This document shows positions 1 through 7,847 of a DNA stretch of 64,000 nucleotides, piece by piece. The translations under genes were made by a program, and so were the position numbers. Positions within the stretch are counted from its first letter, which is position 1. Each line of letters starts with the position of its first letter. The stretch is from Candidatus Competibacteraceae bacterium. GTDB taxonomy: Bacteria > Pseudomonadota > Gammaproteobacteria > Competibacterales > Competibacteraceae. Location of the stretch: assembly GCA_016699715.1 (NCBI GenBank), contig CP065007.1:1426001-1490000 (forward strand). Reading direction: 5' to 3'. The notes below the pieces were generated by a model. The model saw only the letters and a program-made list of their open reading frames with translations, was not told the DNA's origin and searched no databases.

Positions 1-689
1 CGCACGGTACCGAACATGGCAAAGGCCGACGCCAATTCATCGGTGCAACGAAACACCGATTCGTACAGGGCGGCATCGACATACTGGCCCAAACCGGTTT
101 GCTCGCGATAACGCAAGGCCATCAGCACACCCACGCAGCCGTACAGGCCGGTCAGATAATCGCCCAGCGTGGTCGAGCCCGGCGTGACCGGAGTCCCCTT
201 GGGCATCCCGGACAGATAGGCGATGCCGCCGACGGCATGCGCGATGCGGGCGAAGCCGGGCCGATCCCGGTACGGACCGGTCTGACCGTAGCCGGTCACC
301 CGCAGCATGATCAGGCCGGGATTGATCCGTTGCAGCACCTCCCAGCCCAGGCCCCATTTTTCCAGCGTACCAGTCCGAAAGTTTTCGCACAGCACGTCCG
401 CCTTTTCGATCAAGCGCTTGAACAGCTCGACCCCCTCGGGGCGGTGCAAGTCGATGGTCACCGACTTCTTGTTGCGGGCCTCACCGAGCCAGGCCAGCGT
501 GTCGCCGCGATGGGTCGGCGTACCGAACTTGCGGCAAACGTCGCCGCCCATCGGGTGTTCCACCTTGAGCACATCGGCGCCGAATTCGCCGAGAATGGTC
601 GCGCAATAGGGCGCCGCGATCACCGTGGCCACATCGATGACCCGGATGCCGGCGAGCGGTAGTTCAGTCTGAGAAGTTGCGGTCGTCAT
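1..689 (-). CDS. Class III (CaiB/BaiF) CoA-transferase, 3' end cut by window
   Basis: The reading frame opens at an ATG at 689 and runs off the left edge with no stop, so about 229 N-terminal residues are visible. It has the family-III CoA-transferase N-terminus (GIRVIDVATVIAAPYCA), the ARNKKS segment, the GYGQTGPY loop, and LGDYLTG near residue 177, whose Asp corresponds to the acyl-anhydride-forming catalytic Asp of the family. It closely resembles the product of the gene just upstream, 14 bp away, so the two probably form an operon and perhaps a heterodimer. Enzymes of this family move CoA between carboxylic acids. The substrate cannot be read from sequence; succinyl-CoA:malate or benzylsuccinate-type enzymes are known heterodimeric members. 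Confidence 0.9.
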   Translation of the reverse strand, partial: MTTATSQTELPLAGIRVIDVATVIAAPYCATILGEFGADVLKVEHPMGGDVCRKFGTPTHRGDTLAWLGEARNKKSVTIDLHRPEGVELFKRLIEKADVLCENFRTGTLEKWGLGWEVLQRINPGLIMLRVTGYGQTGPYRDRPGFARIAHAVGGIAYLSGMPKGTPVTPGSTTLGDYLTGLYGCVGVLMALRYREQTGLGQYVDAALYESVFRCTDELASAFAMFGTV

Positions 690-703
690 GGTGCTCTCGC
701 TCG

Positions 704-1987
704 CTAGATGATTTTGCGCTGGCGCAACTGCTTGATCTCCTCGGCCGACAGCCCGAGCAGCTCGCGCATGACTTCATAGGTCGCATTGCCCATCGGCGGT
801 CCGAGATTGCTGACCTGACCGGGCGTCAGCGACAACCGGGGCGTCACACCGGGCACCACCACCTCGCCCAGCCCCGGCTCTTCCAACCGGGCCAGATTGC
901 CGCGCGCCTGGAAATGCTCGTCCTCGAAGATGTCGGCGATACTGTTGACCTTGCCGATCGGGACCTCCTTCTCCAGGCAACGATTCAGCACTTCCTCACG
1001 ACTGAGCGATCCCACCCACTCGATGACGATCCGGTTGACTTCATCGCGCGCCGCCAGCCGCTTGCGCTGCTCGCCGTAGAGCCGGGAAGAGGCCAGTTCC
1101 GGCCGCTCCATCGCCTCGGACAGCCGCTCGAACATCTTGTCGGTGGTGCAGGCGATGGCGATCCATTTATCGTCCCGGGTGCGGAAATGCCCGTGCGGCA
1201 CCGCAACGAAACTGCCGGCGCCCTCGCGTTCCCGAACCTTGCCGAACAGGCCGTAAGAGGCGGAAATTTCATCCAGATGGCGGAACACGGCCTCGTAAAT
1301 GCCGATATCGACAATCTGGCCGCGCCCGGTTTTCTCCCGGTGACGCAGAGCCAGCATGATGCCGATCGCGCCGTACAGGCTCGACAGGTAATCGCCCAGC
1401 GGCGCGGTGCCGGGCACCACCGGTGTCTCGCCCGGAAAACCGGCCAGATAGGACAGCCCACCGAAAGCATGGGCGATGTGGGCGAAGCCGGAGCGGTGGC
1501 GATAGGGTCCGGTTTGGCCGTAACCCGACACCCGTAAAAAAACCAGACCGGGATTGATCTCGCTCAGCTCCTTCCAGCCGATGCCCCACTCCTCCATGGT
1601 CCCCGGCCGAAAATTTTCGATGAGCACGTCGGATTTTTCGACCAGCCTGAGGAACAGTTGCACCCCCTCTTTCTGGCGCAGGTCGATCAGCACCGATTTC
1701 TTATTGCGCGCTTCGCTGAGCCAGGCCAGAGTGGCGTCGTGACGCTTGGTCGCCGTGCCGAAGCGCCGCATCGGGTCACCCGCCAGCGGATGTTCCACCT
1801 TGAGCACTTCGGCGCCGAATTCACCCAGCACCGAAGCCGCGTAGGGACCCGCCAGAAAGGTGCCTACGTCAATGACGCGGATGCCGCTCATCGGTAGCTT
1901 CGCGGTCTGAGGGTCGTGCTCCTGGGAAGACGCACGTTCGGAATTCTCTGGCATCTCTGTTGCGGTTTGTGCGTTCTCGTCCGACAT
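704..1987 (-). CDS. Class III (CaiB/BaiF) CoA-transferase
   Basis: This is a complete 427-residue cytoplasmic CoA-transferase of family III. About 30 acidic, probably disordered residues precede the conserved start GIRVIDVGTFLAGPYAA. The GYGQTGPYRHR loop lies near residue 155, and LGDY contains the predicted catalytic Asp199. Length fits the family (about 400). It is first in a leftward pair with a close paralogue. The high similarity of the two suggests tandem duplication, possibly giving the two subunits of one enzyme. The acceptor acid is not determinable here. A C4-dicarboxylate-type TRAP transporter lies about 1.1 kb away on the other strand, which makes a dicarboxylate substrate plausible but unproven. 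Confidence 0.92.
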   Translation of the reverse strand: MSDENAQTATEMPENSERASSQEHDPQTAKLPMSGIRVIDVGTFLAGPYAASVLGEFGAEVLKVEHPLAGDPMRRFGTATKRHDATLAWLSEARNKKSVLIDLRQKEGVQLFLRLVEKSDVLIENFRPGTMEEWGIGWKELSEINPGLVFLRVSGYGQTGPYRHRSGFAHIAHAFGGLSYLAGFPGETPVVPGTAPLGDYLSSLYGAIGIMLALRHREKTGRGQIVDIGIYEAVFRHLDEISASYGLFGKVREREGAGSFVAVPHGHFRTRDDKWIAIACTTDKMFERLSEAMERPELASSRLYGEQRKRLAARDEVNRIVIEWVGSLSREEVLNRCLEKEVPIGKVNSIADIFEDEHFQARGNLARLEEPGLGEVVVPGVTPRLSLTPGQVSNLGPPMGNATYEVMRELLGLSAEEIKQLRQRKII

Positions 1988-2147
1988 GCCGGCATCCCTC
2001 TGTTGTTGACGGTCTCCACCCGACGCCCCGTTTGCGCCACGGTTGCGTCATACTGTTCGAACCATGAAAACTAACTGAAATATTAGTAGAGTATGGCGCC
2101 GTTGCCAGAAAGAACGGACGTTAGCAATCCGGAATCGACCATCCCTT

Positions 2148-2921
2148 ATGAACATTCGCACCCAGTTCGTCGCCCTGCAAACCATTCTGATCAAGGAAAC
2201 CCTGCGTTTCCTGCGTATCTGGATTCAGACCATCCTGCCGCCGGCGGTAACCACCGCGCTGTATTTCATCATTTTCGGCACGCTGATCGGCGCTCAAATC
2301 GGGCCGGTGGAAGGCTTGAGCTATCCCCAATACATCGCGCCGGGCCTGATCATGATGGCGGTGATCACCAATGCCTATTCGAACGTGGTGTCCTCGTTCT
2401 TCAGCGCCAAGTTTCAGCGGCACATCGAGGAAATGCTGGTCTCGCCCCTGCCCAACACCATCATCGTGCTGGGCTTCGTCGGCGGTGGGGTGGCGCGGGG
2501 CCTGGCGGTGGGCGGCGTGGTGGCGGCGGTCTCGCTGTTTTTCGCCGACCTGCCGTGGCGGCATCCGCTGGTCACGCTGGCGGTGATCGTCCTGACCTCG
2601 GTACTGTTCGCCCTGGCCGGGTTGCTCAACGGCATTTACGCCAAGAGCTTCGACGATATTTCGGTAGTGCCCACTTTCGTGCTCACCCCGCTGATCTATC
2701 TGGGCGGCATTTTCTACTCCATCAACATGCTGCCGCCGTTCTGGCAAACCGCATCCCTGTTCAACCCCATCCTGTACATGATCAATGCCTTTCGTTACGG
2801 CATCCTGGGTGTGTCGGACATCGATATCCGCTCCGCTTTCGCCATCATCCTGCTGTTCGTCGCCGTCCTGTTCGGCTACAGCTTGTGGCTGCTGCGCCGC
2901 GGCACCGGCATCCGCGCTTAA
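2148..2921 (+). CDS. yadH: ABC-2 type transporter permease, YadH-like
   Basis: This 257-residue inner-membrane protein has about six hydrophobic segments. Stretches such as RIWIQTILPP, YFIIFGTLIG, PGLIMMAVITNAY, FDDISVVPTFVLTPL and YMINAFRYG follow the E. coli YadH pattern almost residue for residue. Family knowledge: YadH is the permease of the YadGH ABC exporter, whose substrate is not firmly known. The partner ATPase YadG is normally encoded next to it but is absent on both sides here; the upstream neighbour is a divergent CoA-transferase. It may pair with an ATPase encoded elsewhere. A stem-loop with a T-run follows the gene at 2950. Confidence 0.9.
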   Translation: MNIRTQFVALQTILIKETLRFLRIWIQTILPPAVTTALYFIIFGTLIGAQIGPVEGLSYPQYIAPGLIMMAVITNAYSNVVSSFFSAKFQRHIEEMLVSPLPNTIIVLGFVGGGVARGLAVGGVVAAVSLFFADLPWRHPLVTLAVIVLTSVLFALAGLLNGIYAKSFDDISVVPTFVLTPLIYLGGIFYSINMLPPFWQTASLFNPILYMINAFRYGILGVSDIDIRSAFAIILLFVAVLFGYSLWLLRRGTGIRA

Positions 2922-2949
2922 AACTTCCCTTTCCCCGTCAAGGTGCAAC

Positions 2950-2994
2950 AAATAGCCGTTGTGCGCGTTATCCGCGCATGACGCTATTTTTTTT
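2950..2994 (+). terminator. Rho-independent terminator after yadH
   Basis: AAATAGC pairs with GCTATTT across an inner GTGCGCG/CGCGCAT stem, and eight T residues follow. It lies about 30 bp after the yadH stop codon and is well placed to end that transcript. Confidence 0.75.
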
Positions 2995-3115
2995 CTATGC
3001 TTAGTTCCTAGGGTTCCGGTTCCGCCGCGAATCTGAATGATCGGGCTAATGCCATCGATTCACCCTCAATGCCGCAGAACCAAGAAAAAGCAATACCCAA
3101 AGGAGAATGCCGCTC

Positions 3116-4108
3116 ATGCGTAAATCAAGCCTCTTTCATGCCCTGCTGGCGGGCGCCACCCTGGCCCTGCTCAGCGGAATCGCCCATGCGGAAATCGTGA
3201 TCAAGTTCTCGCATGTGGTCGCCGAGAACACCCCCAAGGGCAAGGGCGCCCTGCTGTTCAAGAAACTGGCCGAGGAACGGCTGAAGGATAAAGTAACCGT
3301 GGAGGTCTATCCCAACAGCTCGCTATTCGGCGACGGCAAGGAAATGGAAGCGTTGCTGCTCGGCGACGTGCAGTTGATCGCACCCTCGCTATCGAAGTTC
3401 GACCGCTACACCAAACAGATTCAGGTGTTCGATCTGCCGTTTCTGTTCAAGGATATTGACGCGGTCCACCGTTTCCAGAACGGGCCGACTGGCCAAGCCA
3501 TCCTTAGCTCAATAAAAAAGAAGGGATTGACCGGTCTCGGCTATTGGGATAACGGCATGAAGCAGCTTTCGGCCAACAAGCCATTGCGCAAGCCCGGGGA
3601 CGCCAAGGGCATGAAGTTCCGCATCCAGTCTTCCGACATTCTCGAAGCCCAGTTCGAGGCCGTCGGTGCCTTCCCGCAGAAGCTGGCATTCTCGGAAGTT
3701 TACCAAGCCTTGGAAACCGGCGTGGTCGACGGCGCCGAAAACCCCTGGTCGAATATTTATTCTCAGAAGTTCTTCGAGGTCCAGAAGTACATCAGCGAAA
3801 CCAACAACGGCTATCTGGGCTACATGCTGGTAACCAACACCAAGTTCTGGGACGACTTGCCGGCGGATGTGCGCAAGACCCTGGAAGAAATCCTTACCGA
3901 AGTCACGGCGCAGGTCAATCAGTGGGCCACCGAGTTCAGCGATGGCGACCGCCAGAAGATCAAGGACTCCGGCAAGACTGAAATCCTGGCGCTGACGCCC
4001 GAAGAACTGGCGGCCTGGAAGACAGCCATGAAATCGGTCTACGACCAGTTCACTCCCGCTATCGGCAAGGACATCGTCGATGCGGCACTGGCTGCCAATG
4101 GCAAGTGA
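3116..4108 (+). CDS. dctP: TRAP transporter solute-binding protein DctP
   Basis: This periplasmic binding protein of a tripartite ATP-independent periplasmic transporter has 330 residues. Residues 1-23 form a signal peptide ending in GIAHA. The mature protein starts with EIVIKFSHVVAENTPKG, typical of the DctP family; the GMKFRIQSSD segment carries the conserved Arg (about 169) that binds the substrate carboxylate, and ETGVVDGAENPWSN is the family hallmark. An upstream in-frame ATG at 3107 lies only 1 bp after the AGGAG ribosome site, so the ATG at 3116 is preferred. It is followed by an attenuator-like hairpin and then the two membrane components. C4-dicarboxylates are the commonest ligands of this branch; the actual ligand is inferred. 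Confidence 0.95.
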   Translation: MRKSSLFHALLAGATLALLSGIAHAEIVIKFSHVVAENTPKGKGALLFKKLAEERLKDKVTVEVYPNSSLFGDGKEMEALLLGDVQLIAPSLSKFDRYTKQIQVFDLPFLFKDIDAVHRFQNGPTGQAILSSIKKKGLTGLGYWDNGMKQLSANKPLRKPGDAKGMKFRIQSSDILEAQFEAVGAFPQKLAFSEVYQALETGVVDGAENPWSNIYSQKFFEVQKYISETNNGYLGYMLVTNTKFWDDLPADVRKTLEEILTEVTAQVNQWATEFSDGDRQKIKDSGKTEILALTPEELAAWKTAMKSVYDQFTPAIGKDIVDAALAANGK

Positions 4109-4120
4109 TAGCGGACCTAT

Positions 4121-4220
4121 GGAAATCCTCTTTGCGTGGTGGAAACTGTGGAGCGCCGAGCTCAATCCCCCTGCCGCTGGCGCGGTGCCCCCTTTGAAAA
4201 AGGGGGTTGGAGGGATTTCC
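4121..4220. repeat. Dispersed palindromic repeat of the CCCCCTTTGAAAAAGGGGG type
   Basis: A palindrome CCCCCTTTGAAAAAGGGGG (4188-4206) is followed by GGAGGGATTTCC, which is complementary to GGAAATCCTC at 4121. The segment could therefore fold into a roughly 100-nt structure. Very similar intergenic palindromes occur widely in unrelated bacteria. It sits between dctP and dctQ and may affect the mRNA there. Confidence 0.5.
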
Positions 4221-4271
4221 GCTCCTGAGTCGACCACAACTCATTGAGGAGAGCTTATATATAAGCCATCC

Positions 4272-4309
4272 CCTCCCGGCAGCACCGCAAGCGCCGGGAG
4301 GTAGTTTTT
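4272..4309 (+). terminator. Terminator-like attenuator between dctP and dctQ
   Basis: CCTCCCGGC (4272-4280) pairs with GCCGGGAGG (4293-4301) over a 12-nt loop, followed by TAGTTTTT. It lies between the binding-protein gene and the permease genes. Partial termination would yield more DctP than DctQM, the usual stoichiometry for these transporters; that role is inferred. Confidence 0.6.
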
Positions 4310-4334
4310 CAGGCTTCCGTTCGGAGGGTTTCTC

Positions 4335-4922
4335 ATGTTTGCCCGCGTTGTCCATCATCTGGAAGAAGGGTTTATCGCCCTGCTACTGGCGCTGATGGTC
4401 ACCATCTCCTTCGTTCAGGTGATCAACCGCTATGTACTTGGTACCGGTTTTACCTGGGCGCTGGAGCTGGTCACCTTCCTGTTCGCTTGGCTCGTACTGT
4501 TCGGCGTTTCCTATGGGATCAGGACTGGCGCGCACATCGGCATCGACGTGCTAGTGCGTCAGTTTCCACACAAGCTGCGCCGCGTCATCGGCCTGATCGG
4601 GGTACTGGCCTGTTGCGTCTATTGCATTATCATGCTGGTCGGTTCGGTCGGCTATATCCACAAGCTCTACGAGCTGGGTATCGAAGCCCAGGATTTGCCG
4701 ATCCCGCGCTGGATTCCCTTCATCATGCTGCCCATCGGGCTTTCCCTGGCCCTGCTGCGACTGCTGCAAGTGGGCTGGCGCACCATCCTCGGCCAACAGG
4801 AAGGCTTGCAACTCGCTGACGAGGCTCGTGAAGCGATCGAGGCGATTGAGGGGGTCGAGGTGGTCGAGGCGGTCGAAATTCTGCATCCCGCCGGCTCCGC
4901 TCGTCAGGAGAAAGCGCCATGA
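4335..4922 (+). CDS. dctQ: TRAP transporter small permease DctQ
   Basis: This 195-residue inner-membrane protein has four predicted helices and the DctQ pattern: VINRYVLGTGFTWALELVTF, then a conserved GAHIGIDVLV stretch, then PRWIPFIMLPIGLSLALLRL. It forms the membrane complex with the large subunit, whose start codon overlaps this gene's stop (ATGA). A GGAGG ribosome site precedes the ATG. The C-terminal tail is odd: about 25 residues of repetitive EAIEAIEG/VEVVEAVE sequence before the end, which looks like a small codon-repeat expansion and is unlikely to be part of the fold. Confidence 0.92.
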   Translation: MFARVVHHLEEGFIALLLALMVTISFVQVINRYVLGTGFTWALELVTFLFAWLVLFGVSYGIRTGAHIGIDVLVRQFPHKLRRVIGLIGVLACCVYCIIMLVGSVGYIHKLYELGIEAQDLPIPRWIPFIMLPIGLSLALLRLLQVGWRTILGQQEGLQLADEAREAIEAIEGVEVVEAVEILHPAGSARQEKAP

Positions 4923-6196
4923 CCTCGCTATTTCTGTTTACCATCCTGTTTGTTTTCCTGCTGATGGGCGTCCCCATCGCCTTCTCCCTGGGCCTGTCCA
5001 GCATCCTGACCATCTTGTTCTTCACCAACGATTCGTTGGCCTCCATGTCGTTGAAGCTGTTCGACACCATGGATCATTATACCTTGCTGGCGATTCCCTA
5101 CTTCGTGCTGGCCTCGGCGTTTCTGACCACGGGTGGGGTGGCCAAGCGCTTGATTCGCTTTGCGGTCGCCGCCGTCGGTCACATCACCGGCGGCATGGCC
5201 ATCGCCTCTGTATTGGCTTGCATGTTGTTTGCGGCAGTGTCGGGCTCGTCGCCAGCCACTGTCGCCGCGATTGGCTCCATCGTCATCGGCGCCATGGTCA
5301 AGGGTGGCTACCCACAGAAATATGCCGCCGGCATTATCTGCAACGCCGGCACCCTGGGAATTCTGATTCCGCCGTCGATCGTCATGGTGGTCTATGCCGC
5401 CGCCACCGAAACCTCGGTCGGTCAGTTGTTCATGGCGGGGGTGGTGCCCGGCATCTTGCTGGGCCTGATGCTGGCGATCGCCATTTTCATCAGCGCGCGG
5501 AAAATGAAGATTCCGCTACAACCGCGCGTCTCGTTTCGCGAGCTGCTGGTGGCGGCCCGGGAGGCGATTTGGGGGCTGGGTCTGATTATCGTGGTGATGG
5601 GCGGTATCTACGGTGGTTTCTTCACCGCCACCGAAGCAGCGGCGGTCGCCGCGGTCTACGCCTTCGTGGTCGCCCTGTTCATCCACCGCGACATGGGCTT
5701 CCGCGATGTACCCCGAGTATTCGCGGACGCCGGCAAGGTCACGGTGATGCTGTTGTTCATCATTTCCAACGCCATGCTGTTCGCTCATGTGCTCACTACC
5801 GAGCGCATCCCGCAGGTGATGGCGGAAACCATCGTTGGTTGGGGACTGTCGGCCTGGCAATTCCTGATCGTGGTCAACATCGTGCTATTGGTTGCCGGTA
5901 ACTTCATGGAACCGTCGTCAATCCTGCTGATCCTGGCCCCGATCTTTTTCCCCATTGCCACTCAACTCGGCATCGACCCGATCCACCTGGGCATCATCAT
6001 GGTGGTCAACATGGAGATCGGCATGATCACCCCGCCGGTAGGATTGAATCTGTTCGTCACCGCCGGTGTCACCGGTATGCCGCTGTGGGATGTAGTGAAA
6101 GCCGCCGTACCTTGGCTGATGGTCATGCTCAGCTTCCTGATCATCGTGACCTACATTCCGCAGATCAGCCTGTTCCTGCCCAGGTTGCTGTTCTAG
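4919..6196 (+). CDS. dctM: TRAP transporter large permease DctM
   Basis: This 425-residue protein with about 11-12 membrane segments is the sodium-coupled transport subunit. Family signatures include LLMGVPIAFSLGLSS at the N-terminus, AAVSGSSPATVAAIGSI and the mirrored ITPPVGLNLFVTAGVTG near the C-terminus, which form the two helical hairpins around the substrate and Na+ sites, and GTLGILIPPSIVMVVY. Its start overlaps the dctQ stop by 4 bp, implying translational coupling. A strong terminator follows, closing the dctPQM unit. Confidence 0.95.
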   Translation: MTSLFLFTILFVFLLMGVPIAFSLGLSSILTILFFTNDSLASMSLKLFDTMDHYTLLAIPYFVLASAFLTTGGVAKRLIRFAVAAVGHITGGMAIASVLACMLFAAVSGSSPATVAAIGSIVIGAMVKGGYPQKYAAGIICNAGTLGILIPPSIVMVVYAAATETSVGQLFMAGVVPGILLGLMLAIAIFISARKMKIPLQPRVSFRELLVAAREAIWGLGLIIVVMGGIYGGFFTATEAAAVAAVYAFVVALFIHRDMGFRDVPRVFADAGKVTVMLLFIISNAMLFAHVLTTERIPQVMAETIVGWGLSAWQFLIVVNIVLLVAGNFMEPSSILLILAPIFFPIATQLGIDPIHLGIIMVVNMEIGMITPPVGLNLFVTAGVTGMPLWDVVKAAVPWLMVMLSFLIIVTYIPQISLFLPRLLF

Positions 6197-6221
6197 CGCT
6201 GGCAACTATCAGAAAGGATCG

Positions 6222-6261
6222 AAAAATCAAAGAGGCGGCAGAAGCCGCCTCTTTGATTTTT
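6222..6261 (+). terminator. Strong bidirectional terminator after dctM
   Basis: AATCAAAGAGGCGGC and GCCGCCTCTTTGATT form a perfect 15-bp stem with a short AGAA loop, flanked by A-runs and T-runs. It ends the dctPQM transcript and could also end the leftward mepK-like transcript. Confidence 0.9.
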
Positions 6262-6410
6262 CACGACTCAAAAGGGATCAAACGATGCAATGCAGCAGCG
6301 GGAACTCTCGCAAAGGGCATCGGGCAATGGCCAAACCAGCCACCCGGCAACGCCAAAAAATCCGGCGCCGGCAATCGCGGCGGCAAGCTTTCGCCGCGAC
6401 AAGCCCCCTC

Positions 6411-7004
6411 TCAGCTCCAGTAACGCACCGGGCCGCTGTCGACATGCACGAAGTTGGAACGAGGATAGTAGCCAACCCCCCCCGCGCCCAGGGAACGGGC
6501 CGCATGATAGAGATCCGATACCCGACCATTCGGCAGGCGAACATCAAGCGCCATGGCCTGGATATGATAGCTATTGCGGGCCACGCGTTGGCTGCGCGCG
6601 CGCAACATGCTGTTGGTGCTTTGTGACCGATAGCCACTAATGACATGCACCGGCCTGCCGGGGCTGACTTGCACCTGCAAGGCGTAAAGCTGATCAAGGA
6701 CGTTGGTATCGAACAGCTTGACCTGATCGTTATGGTGGTCGCGCAACCCCCAGCTCACCTCACCGATGGCCTCGCGGATATAGCCGTCCTGGGGAGTCCA
6801 GTAGACTTGGCGGACACTCTCGCCGGTATGGGGGTTGTAGAACAGCAGATAGCGATCACGCCGGACGGCTGCCTCAAGCAGCGCTGGCGTCAGGGCCAAG
6901 GCACCAAGGCCACCCACCGCAAGTTTCAGGAATCCGCGCCGGCCCAATTCCGGCTGATTCTCTTCATGATCGCTGCTTGGCTGAAACGCTACATCTGTTC
7001 TCAT
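6411..7004 (-). CDS. mepK: Tat-exported murein endopeptidase, MepK/YcbK family (DUF882)
   Basis: This 197-residue protein has a twin-arginine signal (GRRGFLKLAVGG, residues 21-32) followed by a hydrophobic stretch. The M15-like zinc site is visible: H147 and D154 in SYHIQAMALDV and H187 in NFVHVDSG, plus the SGYRSQSTN loop. This is the YcbK/MepK pattern. In E. coli that protein cleaves meso-DAP 3-3 crosslinks in peptidoglycan during wall growth and is also Tat-exported. It stands alone on the minus strand. Its promoter would lie in the AT-rich gap to its right. Confidence 0.88.
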   Translation of the reverse strand: MRTDVAFQPSSDHEENQPELGRRGFLKLAVGGLGALALTPALLEAAVRRDRYLLFYNPHTGESVRQVYWTPQDGYIREAIGEVSWGLRDHHNDQVKLFDTNVLDQLYALQVQVSPGRPVHVISGYRSQSTNSMLRARSQRVARNSYHIQAMALDVRLPNGRVSDLYHAARSLGAGGVGYYPRSNFVHVDSGPVRYWS

Positions 7005-7355
7005 TGTCGTAAAATCCTCCCAGCAACTACTTATTGGTGAGCCTTCGCTTCATCTAAGCAAATCAAGTTTGCCAAATCAAGAATCAGACATACCACTATT
7101 TTTTTGCCATTAAACAACAAAAATTGATTTCCCAGCATTCATCTAAATATTCAAATATCGCCGCTCACTAACCAACTCTATGGAGATCTCATCTGGAATC
7201 GAATCAGTACTATATAAAAAATATTATTTTACATATAGATATATTAATATTACCATTTCCTTACGCTGGATATTATCATTAATGATACTATTTTTATTAT
7301 ATTTACAATAATTATCAAATAAACAAATAAACAACAAGCCCCATGAAAAAATGCA
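7005..7355. other. AT-rich intergenic region between divergent genes
   Basis: No gene was found in these 351 bp. The segment is strikingly AT-rich compared with its neighbours and must hold the promoters of the divergent mepK-like and ybaK-like genes. A perfect 14-bp palindrome, TATCATTAATGATA, lies at 7274-7287 and could be an operator, though no regulator can be named from it. Confidence 0.5.
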
Positions 7356-7844
7356 ATGAGCAAAATTAAATTTTCAATGACTCCCGCGATCCGATTCCTG
7401 CGGGACCGCCAAGTCGCCTTCAGCGTACATCCATATTCTTACGAAGAGCATGGCGGCACCGCTCACAGCGCGCACTGCCTGGGGGTAGACGAGCACTGTG
7501 TCATCAAAACCCTAATCATGGAAAATGACCAGCGACAATCTCTGATCGTGCTGATGCACGGTGACCGCAAAGTATCCACCCGCGAACTGGCCCGACTGTT
7601 GGGAGTCAAGACCATTCATCCCTGCGACCCGGCCACGGCCCACAAACACAGCGGTTATCTGGTCGGCGGAACCTCGCCCTTCGGTACCCGCAAACCCATG
7701 CCGATCCACATGGAAACAAGCATCTTGGAATTACCGCTGATTTATCTCAACGGCGGCAGGCGTGGTCTACTGGTCAGTCTGGCGTCCACCGACGTCCGGC
7801 GATTGCTCCAGCCGGTATTGGTCAACGTCGCCATTGAGGATTAA
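7356..7844 (+). CDS. ybaK: Aminoacyl-tRNA deacylase, YbaK/EbsC family
   Basis: This 162-residue cytoplasmic protein of the INS/ProX superfamily hydrolyses mischarged aminoacyl-tRNA. The family's catalytic Lys is K51 in CVIKTLIM, and the YLVGGTSPFGTRK segment with the GRRGLLVSL strand fits YbaK, the Cys-tRNA(Pro) deacylase of E. coli. The start at 7356 is followed by a second in-frame ATG at 7377, which would remove seven non-conserved residues; either could be used. The rlmL start codon is 3 bp after its stop, so the two are probably co-transcribed. Confidence 0.9.
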   Translation: MSKIKFSMTPAIRFLRDRQVAFSVHPYSYEEHGGTAHSAHCLGVDEHCVIKTLIMENDQRQSLIVLMHGDRKVSTRELARLLGVKTIHPCDPATAHKHSGYLVGGTSPFGTRKPMPIHMETSILELPLIYLNGGRRGLLVSLASTDVRRLLQPVLVNVAIED

Positions 7845-7847
7845 TGC

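Noticed and set aside
7274..7287. Palindrome TATCATTAATGATA as a Fur box
   Set aside because: It shares AT-rich words with Fur sites but lacks the 19-bp consensus, and the flanking genes are not iron-related.
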